The notes under the pieces were generated by a model that saw only the letters and a list, made by a program, of their open reading frames with translations, ran no database searches and was not told the origin of the DNA. A stretch of 64,000 nucleotides of DNA from Castanea sativa (taxonomy: Eukaryota; Streptophyta; Magnoliopsida; Fagales; Fagaceae), in contig NC_134015.1 of the NCBI RefSeq assembly GCF_040712315.1, forward strand, positions 49,259,964-49,323,963, read 5' to 3'. The position numbers and the translations under genes were made by a program. Of the stretch, positions 24,789 to 36,681 are shown piece by piece; within the stretch, counting starts at the first letter, position 1; each line of letters begins with the position of its first letter.

Positions 24789-25590
24789 TGTGGGGGCAGA
24801 AGGGTCAGAATATGTTCTTGGGCCTTGGGCTTGATCCGAGGGTATTAACTTGTCCGAGGAGGGTTTAGGGGTAATAACTATACCGAATTTAAAAACCCAC
24901 AAGCAAACTATTGCGAATAAGGTTGGTGGAAATAGTCCGAGGAGGGAGACCTCCTCGGCTATATGAAGTGAAGACTATACTATACACCATGATGTTTATA
25001 AGAAAATTCTAGAAAGTCTGGTGGATGAGGATGTGTTCCACAAGAACGCAAAGAGAAGGTGTGAATAAGAAATATCTTAGAGAAAGCTGCTACCATTACA
25101 TTAAAGACTTTGCACCTACCTCTCTGGCCACATTAATGAGAAAATGACACCTGAACAGTAGTGATCGGTCTTACAGCTATTGTTTGAAAACTTCAAGAGG
25201 GTGGTGGATGAGACAAGTATCTAGATTGGTGATCTATGCCATACGTGGAAGATGGAGGGAAGAAGAAGGATGATATAAAAGAAAGAGAAAGGCATTAGAG
25301 TAGGGAGATCGGGAAAAAAGGGGAGAATACTGTACACACTACCTTCAAGTGTAATATATTTTTAAAAGAAGGAAAAGCAATACAAGTCATCCTCAGCTTA
25401 CGTTCGAGGAGAGTTTCTATCATATAATCAGTTCGTCGCATAAAAATTGGGAATCTAGCCCATTATATTTGTTATCCAACATCCATAGAACCTAGGTTTC
25501 AAGCCCACACTCTACAAATTTCATTGTATAAGACTTTTTGGGCTTGCACCCTCCATACGGTTGGGTTTAGGTGTGAATTGTGACCTTACA
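24789..25590 (+). repeat. 5' LTR of Tat element 1
   Basis: 802 bp, TGTGGGGGCAGAAGGG to GTGACCTTACA, the same length as the 3' LTR. It contains a U3-type TATA box near 25272. Near the 3' part is a TCCTCGG/CCGAGGA inverted pair (about 25390-25412) that is intact in the 3' LTR but mutated here in both arms. Confidence 0.93.
25272..25281 (+). promoter_or_regulatory. Probable TATA box of LTR promoter, element 1
   Basis: GATATAAAAG lies about 480 bp into the 802-bp LTR, where a U3/R border is expected. The matching site in the 3' LTR (about 35942) reads GATATAAATG. Confidence 0.5.
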
Positions 25591-25591
25591 A

Positions 25592-25610
25592 TTGTCGCTA
25601 TCTGTGGGGA
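25592..25610 (+). other. Primer-binding site, element 1 (degenerate)
   Basis: Directly after the LTR end is TTGTCGCTATCTGTGGGGA. Element 2 has TTGGCACCGTCTGTGGGAA at the same place. The shared TGGCRCCGTC core is what the 3' end of plant tRNA-Asp would pair with, the primer usually reported for Tat elements. In this copy the core is mutated. Confidence 0.5.
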
Positions 25611-25637
25611 ATCTTGTGTTTTAGGAAGGGTAACGTA

Positions 25638-27649
25638 ATGGCAGGCTCAGGTACACACCATGTAGAGTCTTTGGGGTCCCAACATGAAGACCATTTCCAA
25701 CATCTTAAGCGGGAAAGAGATCAGGAAGGTAGTGTGCATACAGGGCACACCACTAGGAGTCATACACGGGGTGGAAGTAGAATTCCTCACGAGGACGATG
25801 CTAAGGCCATGCAGAAGGAGATTGACTATCTGAAGAAAAAGCTGCGCCGTGCAAGACGGAGACGAATGCCTTCTTTTTCTGATCCTTCTTCCAAAGACTC
25901 CCAAGGTAGTAGTTATAGGCCCAGGTCAAGAACTCCTCCTAGTAAATCTTTCTCGTATGAGGAGGATGATCTTTATGGTCATAAGGACAAGAAGTCTTCC
26001 TCTAGGGGCTTGGGAAATGATGCTATGAGTAGGGCACTGCACCAACTTTCCAAGTCACCTTTCAAGCGCAGGGGGGAGAAAGGAAAGCTTCCTTGGCATT
26101 TCACCCAACCAAATTTCACTATCTATAATGGCCGAACAGACCCTGTGGAACACATGAGTCATTTCAATTAGAGAATGGCGGTGCACTCTAAAAATGAAAC
26201 TTTAATGTGCAAAGTTTTCCTTTCTAGCTTGGGACTTGTTGCAATGAGATGGTTGAATGGCCTGAGGGCAGGTTTTATCGATTCCTTCATGGAACTCACT
26301 AGGGCCTTTGGATCTCGTTTCATCACCTGCAGTAGAGTTCCTCGGCCTCTAGATTTATTGTTGTCCATAGCCATGAGGGAAGGGGAAACCCTGAAGACAT
26401 ACTCTGATAGATATTGAGAGATGTTTAATGAGATCGATGGTGACTTTGACGAAGTGGCGATCAATACTTTTAAGGTTGGTCTGCCAAGTGAGCATGACTT
26501 AAGAAAATCTCTGACCAAGAAGCCTGTAAGAAGTGTACGTTAGCTCATGGATTGCATTAATAAGTACAAACGGGTTGAGGAAGATTAACAACAAGGTAAG
26601 GGGAAAGCAAAGGTTATCTCTCAGGAGAGGATTGATTTCAGGTCGGACAGATACAATAACAACAGGCCCCGGAGAGATTTTGCTGGGCAATTTGGTCCAG
26701 CCCCTTCTCAGGTAGTTAATACTGTGTTTCGTGAACCTGTGCAACAAGTGTTGGAGAAAATTCGTCATGAACCATACTTTAAGTGGCCCAACAAGATGGC
26801 AGGGGACCCTATGAAGCGTAATTAGAACCTTTATTCCATTATCATCAAGAGAAGGGTCATACCATTGAGAATTGTAGGACCCTATGGAATCATTTGGAGC
26901 AGTTAGTTAAGGAGGGTAGGTTAAAGCAGCTTCTATATCGGCCCAATGGGCAAAGAGATCATTCAGGTTCGGTGAATCAGGGTAAAAATGCTTCAAGGCC
27001 TCCCTTGGGTACGATCAATGTTATTTTTGCTGCTCTAGGTAGAACTGGTTCTCGTCCTTTCAGGGTGATGTCTGTGGCACGAACCTTTGCCGAGAAGTCT
27101 AACTTTGAGCCGAAGAGGATTAAAAGGAATGTCCCACCTACTCTGAGCTTCTCGGAAGAAGATAAGATCGGAACTATTCAATCCCATGATAATGCTTTGG
27201 TGGTCACGCTGAGGATAGGGGGCTACGATGTGAAGAGGGTAATTGTGGACTAGGGCAGTGGTGCGGATATTATGTATTTCAACCTCTACAAGGGGCTGAA
27301 GTTAAAGCTTAAGGATTTGACGACTTATGATTCACCACTGATAAGCTTTGAAGGGAAGGCTGTTGTACCAATAGGCTAGATTAGATTGCCTATGCAGTCA
27401 AGTTCTGAGGTTGTGGAAGTGGACTTCATTGTGGTGGACGCCTATTCTCCCTATACAGCCATTGTTGCAAGACCTTGGCTTCATGCTTTAGGTGCGGTCT
27501 CTTCAACTTTGCATTTGAAGGTAAAGTTCCCTTGTGATCAAATTGAAGAATTAGTTGAGAGTCAGTCTATAGCCAGACAATGCATGGCGGCTACAATTTT
27601 ACATCAGCCTAGGCAAGAGTCATCCGCCTCGGCTGAGGGGGGCTCATAG
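25638..27649 (+). pseudogene. gag-protease of Tat element 1 (broken)
   Basis: The start is ATG at 25638 (MAGSGTHHVESLGSQ), 47 bp after the LTR. The N-terminal part is charged and includes a basic coiled-coil-like patch (KKKLRRARRRR). The capsid-like core follows (NGRTDPVEHMSHF, MRWLNGL, FNEIDGDFDEV), then a CxxxH...H...C nucleocapsid-type knuckle, then protease (DxGSGADIMY near 27250). Lesions include a TAG at 26169-26171 and a TGA at 26415-26417. A one-base deletion near 26830 disrupts the knuckle. There is a TAG inside the protease active-site motif at 27251-27253 and another TAG at 27377-27379. Several stops fall where element 2 has Gln or Trp codons. The final TAG at 27647-27649 is shared with element 2 and may be functional. 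Confidence 0.85.
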
Positions 27650-27655
27650 CAATCA
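27647..27655 (+). promoter_or_regulatory. Candidate stop-codon readthrough site, element 1
   Basis: TAG CAA TCA in the frame that joins protease to RT. It matches the leaky-stop consensus UAG-CAR-YYA. The frame is open again downstream (27650 on) without a shift. Element 2 has TAG CAA TTA at the equivalent position. Confidence 0.6.
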
Positions 27656-30600
27656 ATGTCTTCTGCCACACCCAAGGTGGCAAAGGTTGAAGAACCTGCG
27701 TGTGAGGAGTTGGAGAAGGTTCTTATTGACGACAATCTTGAAAAATTCTTTCAGGTGGGAATTCAGCTGCCACTTCAGGAGAAGGCGGAATTGGTTATGT
27801 TTTTGAAAAAGAATGTGAATGTATTTGCATGGAATGCTTATGAGGCTTCGGGGGTTGATCTGAATTTCATTTGTCACCACTTGAATGTCAATCCGGCTGT
27901 GGTGCTGAAGAAGCTACCACCTCGGCGCTAATTTAAAGAGCATGCTAAAGCTGTCAAGGAAGAAGTACTTAAGCTCAAAAAGGCTGGTGCTATCAAAGAA
28001 GTGTTTTGTCTAGAATGGTTGGCCCATACAGTGGTAGTGAAAAAGAAGAATGAGAAGTGGAGAGTATGCATGGACTTCACAGATTTGAACAAGGCTTGTC
28101 CTAAAGATTCATTCTCAATGCCTCGTATTGATCAGTTGGTGGATGCTACTGTTGGGCATCCTCGGATAAGTTTTTTGGATGCTTTTCAGGATTACCATCA
28201 AATACCCTTGGCTTTGGATGATCAGGAGAAAACAACCTTTGTCACCCCTACAAGGAACTATCATTATAAGGTGATGCCTTTTAGTTTGAAGAATGCAGGG
28301 GCTACCTATCAACGGATGATGACCAGGATGTTTGAGCTGCAATGAGGAAAGACTATTGAAGTGTATGTGGATGACATGGTGGTGAAAAGTAAATCGGTTT
28401 TCGTGCATGTAGCAGACTTGAATGATACTTTTCAGACGCTACGAAGGTACAAATTGTGCCTTAATACTTCTAAGTGCTCGTTTGGTGTGGGATCTGGAAA
28501 GTTCCTGGGTTATATGGTAACACATAGGAGAATTGAAGTTAACCCTGCGCAGGTTAAGGCAATTAATAGCTTACAGCCTCCTCGGAATCCTAAAGAAGTT
28601 CAAAGGTTGACAGGGATGACTACTGCCCTCAACCGGTTTATTTCTCGTTCCTCAGATAGGTGCAAGCCTTTCTTCCAGTTGCTGAATAAGTGGAAGGGGT
28701 TTGAATGGACTAAAGAGTGTGCTTTAGCTTTTCAACAGCTTAAGGAGTATCTTTTACGACCACCCATTATGTCTCGGCCAGAAATTGATAAAGTTTTGTT
28801 CGCATATATTGTTGTGGCTGACCATGCTGTTAGCTTGGTTTTGATATGGGTTGATAATAATGTACAGAGACCAGTTTATTACGTGAGAAAATCTTTACAT
28901 GAGGTCGAGGTACATTATTTGCCGTTGGAAAAGGCGATCCTAGCGGTAGTGCACGCTACGCGTAAGCTTCCCCACTATTTTCAATCTCATACAGTTGTTG
29001 TTTTAACTCAACTTCCTCTTAAGTCTATACTTCGAAGTGCTGACTACATGGGAATGATTGCTAAATGGGGCACCATCTTGGGGGCTTTTGATATCAATTA
29101 TATGCCTCGCACCTCTATGAAATGTCAAATCCTTGCTGATTTGATCACGGAATTTGCCGAACCCTCATTAGAAGAAAATGCCAAAAAGTTGGACATGGAT
29201 GAAAAATCAGTTGGCATGATCACGTGCAAGGAACCTTTGACATGGAAGGTGTATGTTGATGGAGCAACAAATCAAAGAGGATCTGGTGTGGGACTAGTCT
29301 TAGTGTCCCCTAAGGGACTTAGTTTGGAGAAATCCTTGAGATTAGGATTCTCGGCTACAAATAATGAGGCAGAATATGAAACTCTACTGGTGGGAATGGA
29401 TATGGTTCAGAAAATGGGTGGAAAGACGGTGCAAATATTCTCGGATTCACAATTAGTCGTGGGCCAAGTGGAAGGGACATTAGAAGCTAGAGATCCGAGA
29501 ATACAAGAATATCTAATTCGGGCCAGGTATTTACAATCAAAGTTTGACTCTTTTACCTTGTTGCATGTCTCTAGGAGTATGAACACTCATGCTGACTCCC
29601 TAGCCACCCTTGCAATATCCTCGGCACAAGGTCTACCACAGTTCATTCTTATTGAAGATATATGTAAACCTACTGGAATGAATAATGACACCCTTCGAAT
29701 TCATCAAATTAGGGTGGGACCTAGTTGGATGGATCCTATAGTATCATTCCTTAAAAATGATATCTTGCCCGAAGAGAAGTCTGAGGCCAACAAAATACGT
29801 AGAAAAGCACATCGATTTTGGCTGTCCGAGGATGAGAAATTGTATAAGTGCTCTTTTTCAGGACCATTTTGTTGTGTGAACACCCTGAAGCAACGGATTT
29901 ACTTTTGGAAGAGTTACATGAAGGGATCTATGGAAGTCACATAAGAGGAAGGTCTTTATCTCATAAAACTCTTACACAAGGGTATTGGTGGCCCAACATG
30001 CAGAGAGAAGCACAAGATTATGCAAAAAAGTGTGACTAGTGTCAGAGGTATGCTCCCAACATTCATCAACCAAGGGGTGTCCTTAATCCTTTATCTAGTC
30101 CATGGTCATTTGCTCAATGGGGCTTGGACATTGTAGAGTCTTTCCTGAAAGCAGCAGGGAATAGGAGATGGTTGCTCGTTGGAACAGATTATTTCACTAA
30201 ATGGGTTGAAGCTGAGCCATTGTTAAACATTAGGGACGTAGATGTGAAGAAGTTTGTATGGAAAAACATTGTTACAAGGTTTGGAATTTTACATACTCTA
30301 ATTTCGAACAACGGCCTACAATTTGATAGTAAGGCATTCAGAAGGTATTGTTGTGATCTAAGTATCACGAATAGATATTCCACTCTAGCTTATCCGCAAG
30401 GAAATGGGCAGGCCGAGGCAGTAAACAAAGTTATAGTTAGTGGGCTAAAAAAAAAGCTAGATGATGCTAAAGGAGTTAGGTGGAAGAATTGCCACATGTT
30501 TTGTGGACGTATTGGACTACACCTCGAAGATCCACTAGAGAAACACCATTTTCTATGACTTACGAAGCTAAGGCTGTAACCCCTCTGGAAACTGGATTTT

Positions 30601-30930
30601 CGACATAGAGAACGAGCTCCTTCATTCCCAGCAGTAATGACAACTTACAGGAAAAAAACATAGACCTAGTTGAGGAAGGCGAGAGAATGCTATGGTTCAG
30701 CTAGCTTATTATTGCAAAAACTCAAACAGGGATATGATTTTCATGTGAAGTTAAGGCCACTAGCCCCTGGTGATTTGGTGTTAAGGAAGGTCTTGCGTAC
30801 TGCCAAGAACCCAGCATGGGGAAAATTGGAACCTAACTGGGAAGGACCTTATTGTATCACTTCAGTAGTTGGTATAGGGGCATATTATCTTGCAAACTTA
30901 GATGAAAAATTTGTACAACGTTCCTAAAAT
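27650..30930 (+). pseudogene. pol (RT, RNase H, archaeal-type RNase H, integrase) of Tat element 1 (broken)
   Basis: RT begins about 27960 ([23 protein letters not shown] active site near 28364). The first RNase H is at about 28780-29170. A second, archaeal-type RNase H is at about 29240-29610 (YVDGATNQRGSGVGLVL, NNEAEYE, SDSQLVVGQ). Integrase is at about 29890-30930, with an HHCC zinc domain and a core including DYFTKWVEAE and GNGQAEAVNKV. Damage includes a TAA at 27929-27931, a TGA at 28343-28345, a one-base loss near 29870, a TAG at 30037-30039 beside the zinc-binding Cys, and a frameshift near 30478. The integrase motif that is ISDNG in the sister copy reads ISNNG here, so a catalytic Asp is changed to Asn. 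The longest uninterrupted stretch is 28361-29944. Confidence 0.9.
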
Positions 30931-31022
30931 GTAAATAACCTATGAATGTACTATTATTAATGAAAGGCACTTCTGCCATCTTAGTTCTGTTATCATAGTG
31001 TTGCGTTGATTATTAGTTTTGT

Positions 31023-31860
31023 AAGTATCAAACAGAAACTTGGTCATGCCTGACTCCTCGGACCACATACCTTGTAAAAATTGATATTTTTATTAGGTGT
31101 TAAATAGAATCTCAGTTACGTCTGGTCCTCTAATCATCTACTTTGGGAAAATTAACACTTCAATTCATTTTTCTAAGTATCAAATAGAAAATTGGTCATG
31201 TCTGGCTCCTTGGACCATATACCTTGTAGAAATTGATATTTTTATTAGGTGTTAAACAGAACATCAGTTATGTCTGGTCCTCGGATCATCTACTTTGGGA
31301 AAATTAAAACTTCAGTTCATTTTTCTAAGTATCAAACAAAAACTTGGTCATGCCTGGCTCCTCGGACCACATACCTTGTAGAAATTGATATTTTTATTAG
31401 GTGTTAAACAGAACCTCAGTTACGTCTGATCCTCGGATCATCTACTTTGGAGAAATTAACACTTCATTTCATTTGTCTAAGTATCAAACAAAAACTTGGT
31501 CATGCTAGGCTCCTCGGATCATATACCTTGTAGAAATTGATATTTTTATTAGGTGTTAAACAGAACCTTAGTTACGTCTGGTCCTCGAATCATCTACTTT
31601 GGGAAAATTAACACTTCAGTTCATTTTTCTAAGTATCAAATAGAAACTTGGTCATGTCTAGCTCCTTGGACCACATACCTTGTAGAAATTGATATCTTTA
31701 TTAAGTGCTAAACAAAATATTAGTTGTATCTGGTCCTCAGACCATCTATTTCGGAGAAATTAACACTTCTGTCCATCTTTCTAAAGATCAAACAGAGCTT
31801 TGGCTACATTTAGCTCTCAGACCACATACTTTGGTAAGATTGATGATTTACTTTGTGCTT
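31023..31860 (+). repeat. Tandem repeats of 152 bp (six units), element 1
   Basis: Units begin AAGTATCAAACAGAAACTTGG at 31023, 31175, 31327, 31479, 31631 and 31783, so the spacing is exactly 152 bp each time. The last unit is diverged and shortened. Each unit has two copies of a TCCTCGGA-type motif, one within GGCTCCTCGGACCACATACC and one within TCTGGTCCTCGGATCATC. They lie between the end of pol and the antisense ORF, the 3' untranslated zone where Tat-lineage elements often carry tandem arrays. Confidence 0.93.
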
Positions 31861-32269
31861 AAGTTTCACATAAGGTCTTATTTCAGGCCATATTCCTCTC
31901 GTTTTGGGTTCATGTATATTTTTATGTACCTTAACTACTTGCTATTGCATGATAAATAATATAATTCCAACATACAAATTATTTATTGAAGGCATAAGTC
32001 CATAAAATAAAATTATCTCCATGACAAATTGTTACTATTACCTAATGCATTATTGTGACCTATCCTGTTCATTAGTGCACCAAGTAATTCATGTTACATA
32101 TACAAATTGTACTAAGATAAAGGGTAAAACATTGCCAGTAAGTGAAATCTGTAAGAAATTAAAACTCAAAATCGAACTTGTCATTACAATTGTATGTGGT
32201 TACATTGGAAATAAAAACATAGGACAAACAGTAGTAGTGAACTTATAAAAACAAAACTATCTTGAAGTC

Positions 32270-34961
32270 AGGCAAAAAGTGGAGAAAGAGTCCTAGGCTG
32301 TTTATGCCTTGGTTTTCACTAGAAGGTCTTCTGTGGACTTTACTTCAACTGCCTTTTTTTTGTCCTCCTCCCTTTTTGTCTGGGCTCAGTCTCTTGGGAT
32401 TTGGGGGCCACTTCTTTGATGACGAGGGGAGCATTTGTAGATTTAGTCTTAGGCAGGGTTACAATTTGTTTTCCTTTGTCTCTCGCCCCTAGTGGAGGAT
32501 CACCCTGGTCAATTTTCTTGCTCAGACCCTAATCAGTTTTCTCACCCTGGACCGTGGCCTGGTCTAAACCTATGGATGCTTTAGCAAATGAAAGAGAGCC
32601 TTGGACAATTGAGGGTAGGGTAGAAGGCACTAACTCGGAGGCATTTGGAGGAAGAGATATGGCTTCAATCACGAGGATGTCTGGGGGAATCCACATGTTT
32701 TCGGCCTTTTACCATTATGAGGTAGCAGGGACCCCTGCAACATTAAGGGCTTCTGCCCACACCTACTAACAATAGTCCCTACACACCTCAGCCAATTCTT
32801 CGGCCAGTTGAGTCTCGGTCTCTTCAACCCTCTTATTGAAGGAAGCCAGTGAAGTAGCATCCATAGTCTCCTTCATAGTGCGGGCCACTTCTTGGGCCTG
32901 AGCTAACTCACCGTTCAAGCGCAGAATTTCTTTTTGGGCAATGGCTAGCTCTTGTCCTTTGTCAAGAAGCTGTTTGCGTTGCTCCTCTACCTGTGTCTCA
33001 GCTATTTTAAGCCCAGCCTCAGCACTCCTCCTTAACTTCCCCTCTTCTATCAGCTTGTCAGCAACCTCTTTCTTCTTCTGCTCGGCTAGGCCCAAAGCTT
33101 TTTCAGTCTCGAACCTGACCTTGATCTCGGCATCAGCCTTGTTCCGAGCATCTTCTACCCATATCTCGGCCACAAAAACTTCCTGAATAGCCTATGAAGA
33201 GGTGGTGAACAAGTACATTGTGACGGGAATAATAGGAAAGTATATATGAAAAAGTTTATACAAAGAGGATAGTAAAAATAACAAGAAATAGTTGAACGAC
33301 ATATACCAATGCTAAATCCCTTTTTAGGGAAAGGAAGAGTTATGGTTGCCTCATGTTCTCCAAGGCTTCCATGTCCTTTGGTAAAAGGAGGAGCTGTTCC
33401 AAGGCTTCAGCTAGGTAGTGAGCGTGCCCTTTTTGGAATTCTCTTATAGAAGAGTGGCGGGAGATGGGAGCCCCATCCAACTCCAATGAAGGTAACCAAT
33501 GGGATTAAGCTTGGCGCACCTCAGCCAATTCATGGCTGTCCCTACTCTCCACGAAGGAGGCTCGAACTTGGCCCTTTCCCACTTTTTGTTGCTTTTACCT
33601 CTTTTTCTGAGCCAACTCCCCTTCTTCAACCTCATCTGCTCTTTTCTTCTTGAGGTTGGGTGCAGGAAGAAGGGGGCCTGGAGGAGGGGGAGGGGGTGGG
33701 AGATTGGCCGGAGGTTGAGACCCCAAAGTGCCCTTCACAACGGCTTGCTTACTCCTCCTACCAAGAAGATCCTTCAAACTTGTCCCTATTTTTTGAGGCA
33801 TTTTTTCTTCTTCCTCCTCGTCACTACTATCAACACGTGCAACTATGAAACCCTAGATACTAGAGCCTTCGGCGGATTCGTTTTCTTCGTTCGAGAGGTT
33901 GACAATGTGGCCCTTTGAAGGTTTCTCTGCTTCCTCAAGTCGAAATTAGTCTATTTCCTCCTCAAGGGATAAGCGAGGAGATGTGGGCTCTTCTTGGATG
34001 GCTTTTGCCTTAGGTCACGCTGAAAGAGGGATTGCTTTCATTGGGCGTACGTATAGGATGATGGAAGGGTCGTCCGGTAAATTGTGTGGAGCAAGGAAAT
34101 CTGGTTTCGAGACGTCTATCCTTCTACGTCTCCGGTCACCCGCGATGATCGCGTTGCCGATATCTTGAAAGGTGTTCGATAGAGGTTCGTATCCCAAGAT
34201 GAGATAGGCTGCCCTCACCTATAGGTCTTTACTCATGAATACCTCGGATCTCAGAACTCTATTAAGGTCCGTGATGCTGGATAGGCTTAGACGAGGCGAC
34301 ACGTGCTGTTTATCTGAAAAAATGTCCGAGGAACCAAATACAGTTAAATCAACAATAAACGTCAAATAAAGAAGAAAATAAAATACAATATCGATCTAAA
34401 TGATAAGGTTAGAAGGACTAAACCCCAGGCCAGGGGACCTAAATCCTATGGAATCACACCTAGTTTTCCCTCTTCGACTGGACAATGGGGATCGTTGTAC
34501 TATTCCCCAAAGGCGATTAAATAATCATCCTTCATGCCTTTGTTAGATTTGAGAAGGCACGATATAAGCCTAACGATGCTAGACCTAGACTTGAGGTAGT
34601 ACCCTACGCCCTTAAGTTTGTGACACTCATACATGTGGGCAACGTCATGCCATGTGAGACTTAAACCCATTTGCTCATTGAGAGCATCGACACAACCTAA
34701 AATTCTAAACATGTTAGGTGTACACTGGTATGGACATAATTTATGATTACGTAAGTATTCACTGGTTACATTCTTCATGGGAAATGTCATCCCACCCTCC
34801 AAAAAGGCAATGATGGGAATGACAACTTCCCCTTCTTTCCTATCGTCAGCTATGGCTTCTTGAGGGCAATATCTTAAACCCACTTCTTGAGTGATGCGGT
34901 ATGTGGCTCGGAAACCCTCCATACCGGCGTTGGTATCTACTAGACATTTGAATCTACTCAT
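32270..34961 (-). pseudogene. Antisense ORF of Tat element 1 (multi-exon, broken)
   Basis: Encoded opposite to gag-pol. The N-terminal segment is 34500-34961 (MSRFKCLVDTNAGMEGF, then MKNVTSEYLRNHKLCP, LTWHDVAHMYECHKLKGVGY). It is cut by a TAG at a Trp position (element 2 keeps the Trp). The next segment, about 33983-34250, includes AAYLILGYEPLS and the basic run DRRRRRIDV. Then comes an acidic, proline-rich and lysine-rich middle (about 33600-33950), and a clear coiled coil at 32766-33173 (EIKVRFETEKALGLAEQKK onward), followed by a Pro/Thr-rich tail. Gaps between segments have intron-like borders. Extra ORFs, some antisense, are known in Tat-lineage elements; their function is not established. 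The same gene order and segments recur in element 2. Confidence 0.7.
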
Positions 34962-35446
34962 TTGGTTGGAGTGAAAATGGAGATTTAGAAAGGGAAATGA
35001 TACAATTAATAGCCGAGGACTATAGCCCAGGAGAAAAAGAATTTAAAGGAGGTAAACTTACGGGAATTGAATAGACAATTCTTCGCGAGCTTCTTGTGAA
35101 GAGAGAAAAGGAAGGAGCCTTAGGATTTGATTGATTTCTGGAGTAATGAATTGAGTCGTGATTTTCTAGGCGTTTTGATATACGGGAGGCAGCATTGAAT
35201 GGGAGTTATCCCGCTCAAATTTTGAAGAAAAATCCGAACCGTTGGATATGCATCTCACCGTTGGACGTGGAGGACAGGGCGTTACTTGGAGCAGTTAATG
35301 TAGGTGTTATGGATTTCGAAACGTCAGGGGCAGTTTCAAAAGGAATGAAATGACATTCTCACGTGTAATAGTTTGAGAAGCGTGCGAGGGCTGTGGTGTT
35401 GAGTCAAAACTTCATTTTTTCTCCTTGGATGGGAAAAAAATGAATT

Positions 35447-35459
35447 TTTGAAGGGCTAT
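35447..35459 (+). other. Candidate polypurine tract, element 1
   Basis: TTTGAAGGGCTAT directly before the 3' LTR. Element 2 has TTTGAGGGGCTAT at the same place (51650-51662). It is short for a polypurine tract but conserved in both copies. Confidence 0.45.
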
Positions 35460-36261
35460 TGTGGCGGCAGAAGGGTCAGAATATGTTCTTAGGCCATGGG
35501 CTTGATCCGAGGGTATTAACTTGTCCAAGGAGAATTTAGGGGTAATAACTATACCGAATTTAAAAGCCTACAACCAAACTATTGTGAAGAAAGTTGGTGG
35601 AAATAGTCCGAGGAGGGAGATCTCCTCGGCTATATGAAGTGAAGACTATACTATACACCATGATGTTTATAAGAAAATTCTAGGAGGTCTGGTGGATGAG
35701 GATGTGTTCCACAAGAATGCAGAGAGAATGCATGAATAAGAAATATCTTAAAGAAAGCTGCTACCACCGCATTAAAGTCTCTGCACCTACCTCTCTGGCC
35801 ACATTAATAAGAAAATGACCTCTAAACAGTAGTGATCAGCCTTACAACTATTGTTTGAAGACTTCAAGAGGGTGGTGGATGAGACAAGTATCTAAATTGG
35901 TGATATGTGCCATACGTGGAAGATGGAGGGAAGAAGAAGGATGATATAAATGGAAGAGAAAAGCATTAGAGCAGGGGGATCGGGAAAAAAGGGGAGAATA
36001 TTGTACACACTACCTTCAATTATAATATATTTTTAAAAGAAGGAAAAACAATACAAGTCATCCTCGGCTTACGTCCGAGGAGAGTTTCTATCATATAATC
36101 AGTTTGTCGCATAAAAATTGGGGATCTAGCCCATCACATTTGTTATCCAACATCCATAGAACCTAAGTTTCAAACCCACACTCTACAAATTTCATTGTAT
36201 AAGGCTTTTCGGGCCTGCACCCTCCATACGGTTAGGTTCAGGTGCGAATTGTGACCTTACA
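35460..36261 (+). repeat. 3' LTR of Tat element 1
   Basis: 802 bp, starting TGTGGCGGCAGAAGGG and ending GTGACCTTACA. It keeps the intact TCCTCGG CTTACGT CCGAGGA hairpin (about 36060-36081). Confidence 0.93.
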
Positions 36262-36313
36262 ATAACCAATGACTATATTTTTTCAGCTCTCTAGCATTTA
36301 AGTAAAGCAATTT

Positions 36314-36454
36314 AGGCCCCATTTGGTAAAGCATCTTAAACACACATTTTTTGTTTTTAAACAATATTACACATATTTCTACACATTTTTTCACCCACAC
36401 GTATTTTAAAAAATTACAAACAACATTACTCAAACTCTTCTACCAAACGGACCT
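36314..36454. mobile_element. Small MITE with AGGCCCCATTTGGTA-type ends
   Basis: The left end AGGCCCCATTTGGTA and right end TACCAAACGGACCT are inverted matches. The unit is 141 bp and non-coding. Its ends resemble the family A MITE ends (GGGTCCGTTTGGAT), but the body is different. Confidence 0.6.
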
Positions 36455-36634
36455 TTAAAAGCTAATAAATGCTATTTTTAGTGACTCATTTCACAAAAAA
36501 CATACTACAACAATTATGCTATTTAAAAAAAAATGGCAAATGAGCTACAATAAACTGCCATTTATGGCAATCTAATGTAGCTCAATACTTATAAAAAATT
36601 AATTTTATATTCCTTACTTCTTTTCTTCAATTAA

Positions 36635-36640
<6 letters not shown>

Positions 36641-36679
<39 letters not shown>
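36641..36679. repeat. CT microsatellite
   Basis: About 19 CT units, followed by imperfect CT-rich sequence to about 36790. Open frames across it are low-complexity artefacts. Confidence 0.9.

Positions 36680-36681
<2 letters not shown>

Larger units (their letters stand above)
24789..36261 (+). mobile_element. Ty3/gypsy LTR retrotransposon, Tat lineage, copy 1 (defective)
   Basis: An 11.47-kb element with two 802-bp LTRs (24789-25590 and 35460-36261), each starting TG and ending CA. Flanks are ATAAT and ATAAC, a near-perfect 5-bp target duplication. Order inside is primer site, gag, protease, in-frame UAG, RT, RNase H, second (archaeal-type) RNase H, integrase, about 152-bp tandem repeats, a long antisense ORF and the 3' LTR. 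The dual RNase H and antisense ORF place it in the Tat group. By eye I count about 60 substitutions between its LTRs (7-8%), so it is fairly old. Multiple stops and frameshifts make it non-autonomous. It is a sister of the element at 41305-52485. Confidence 0.93.
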
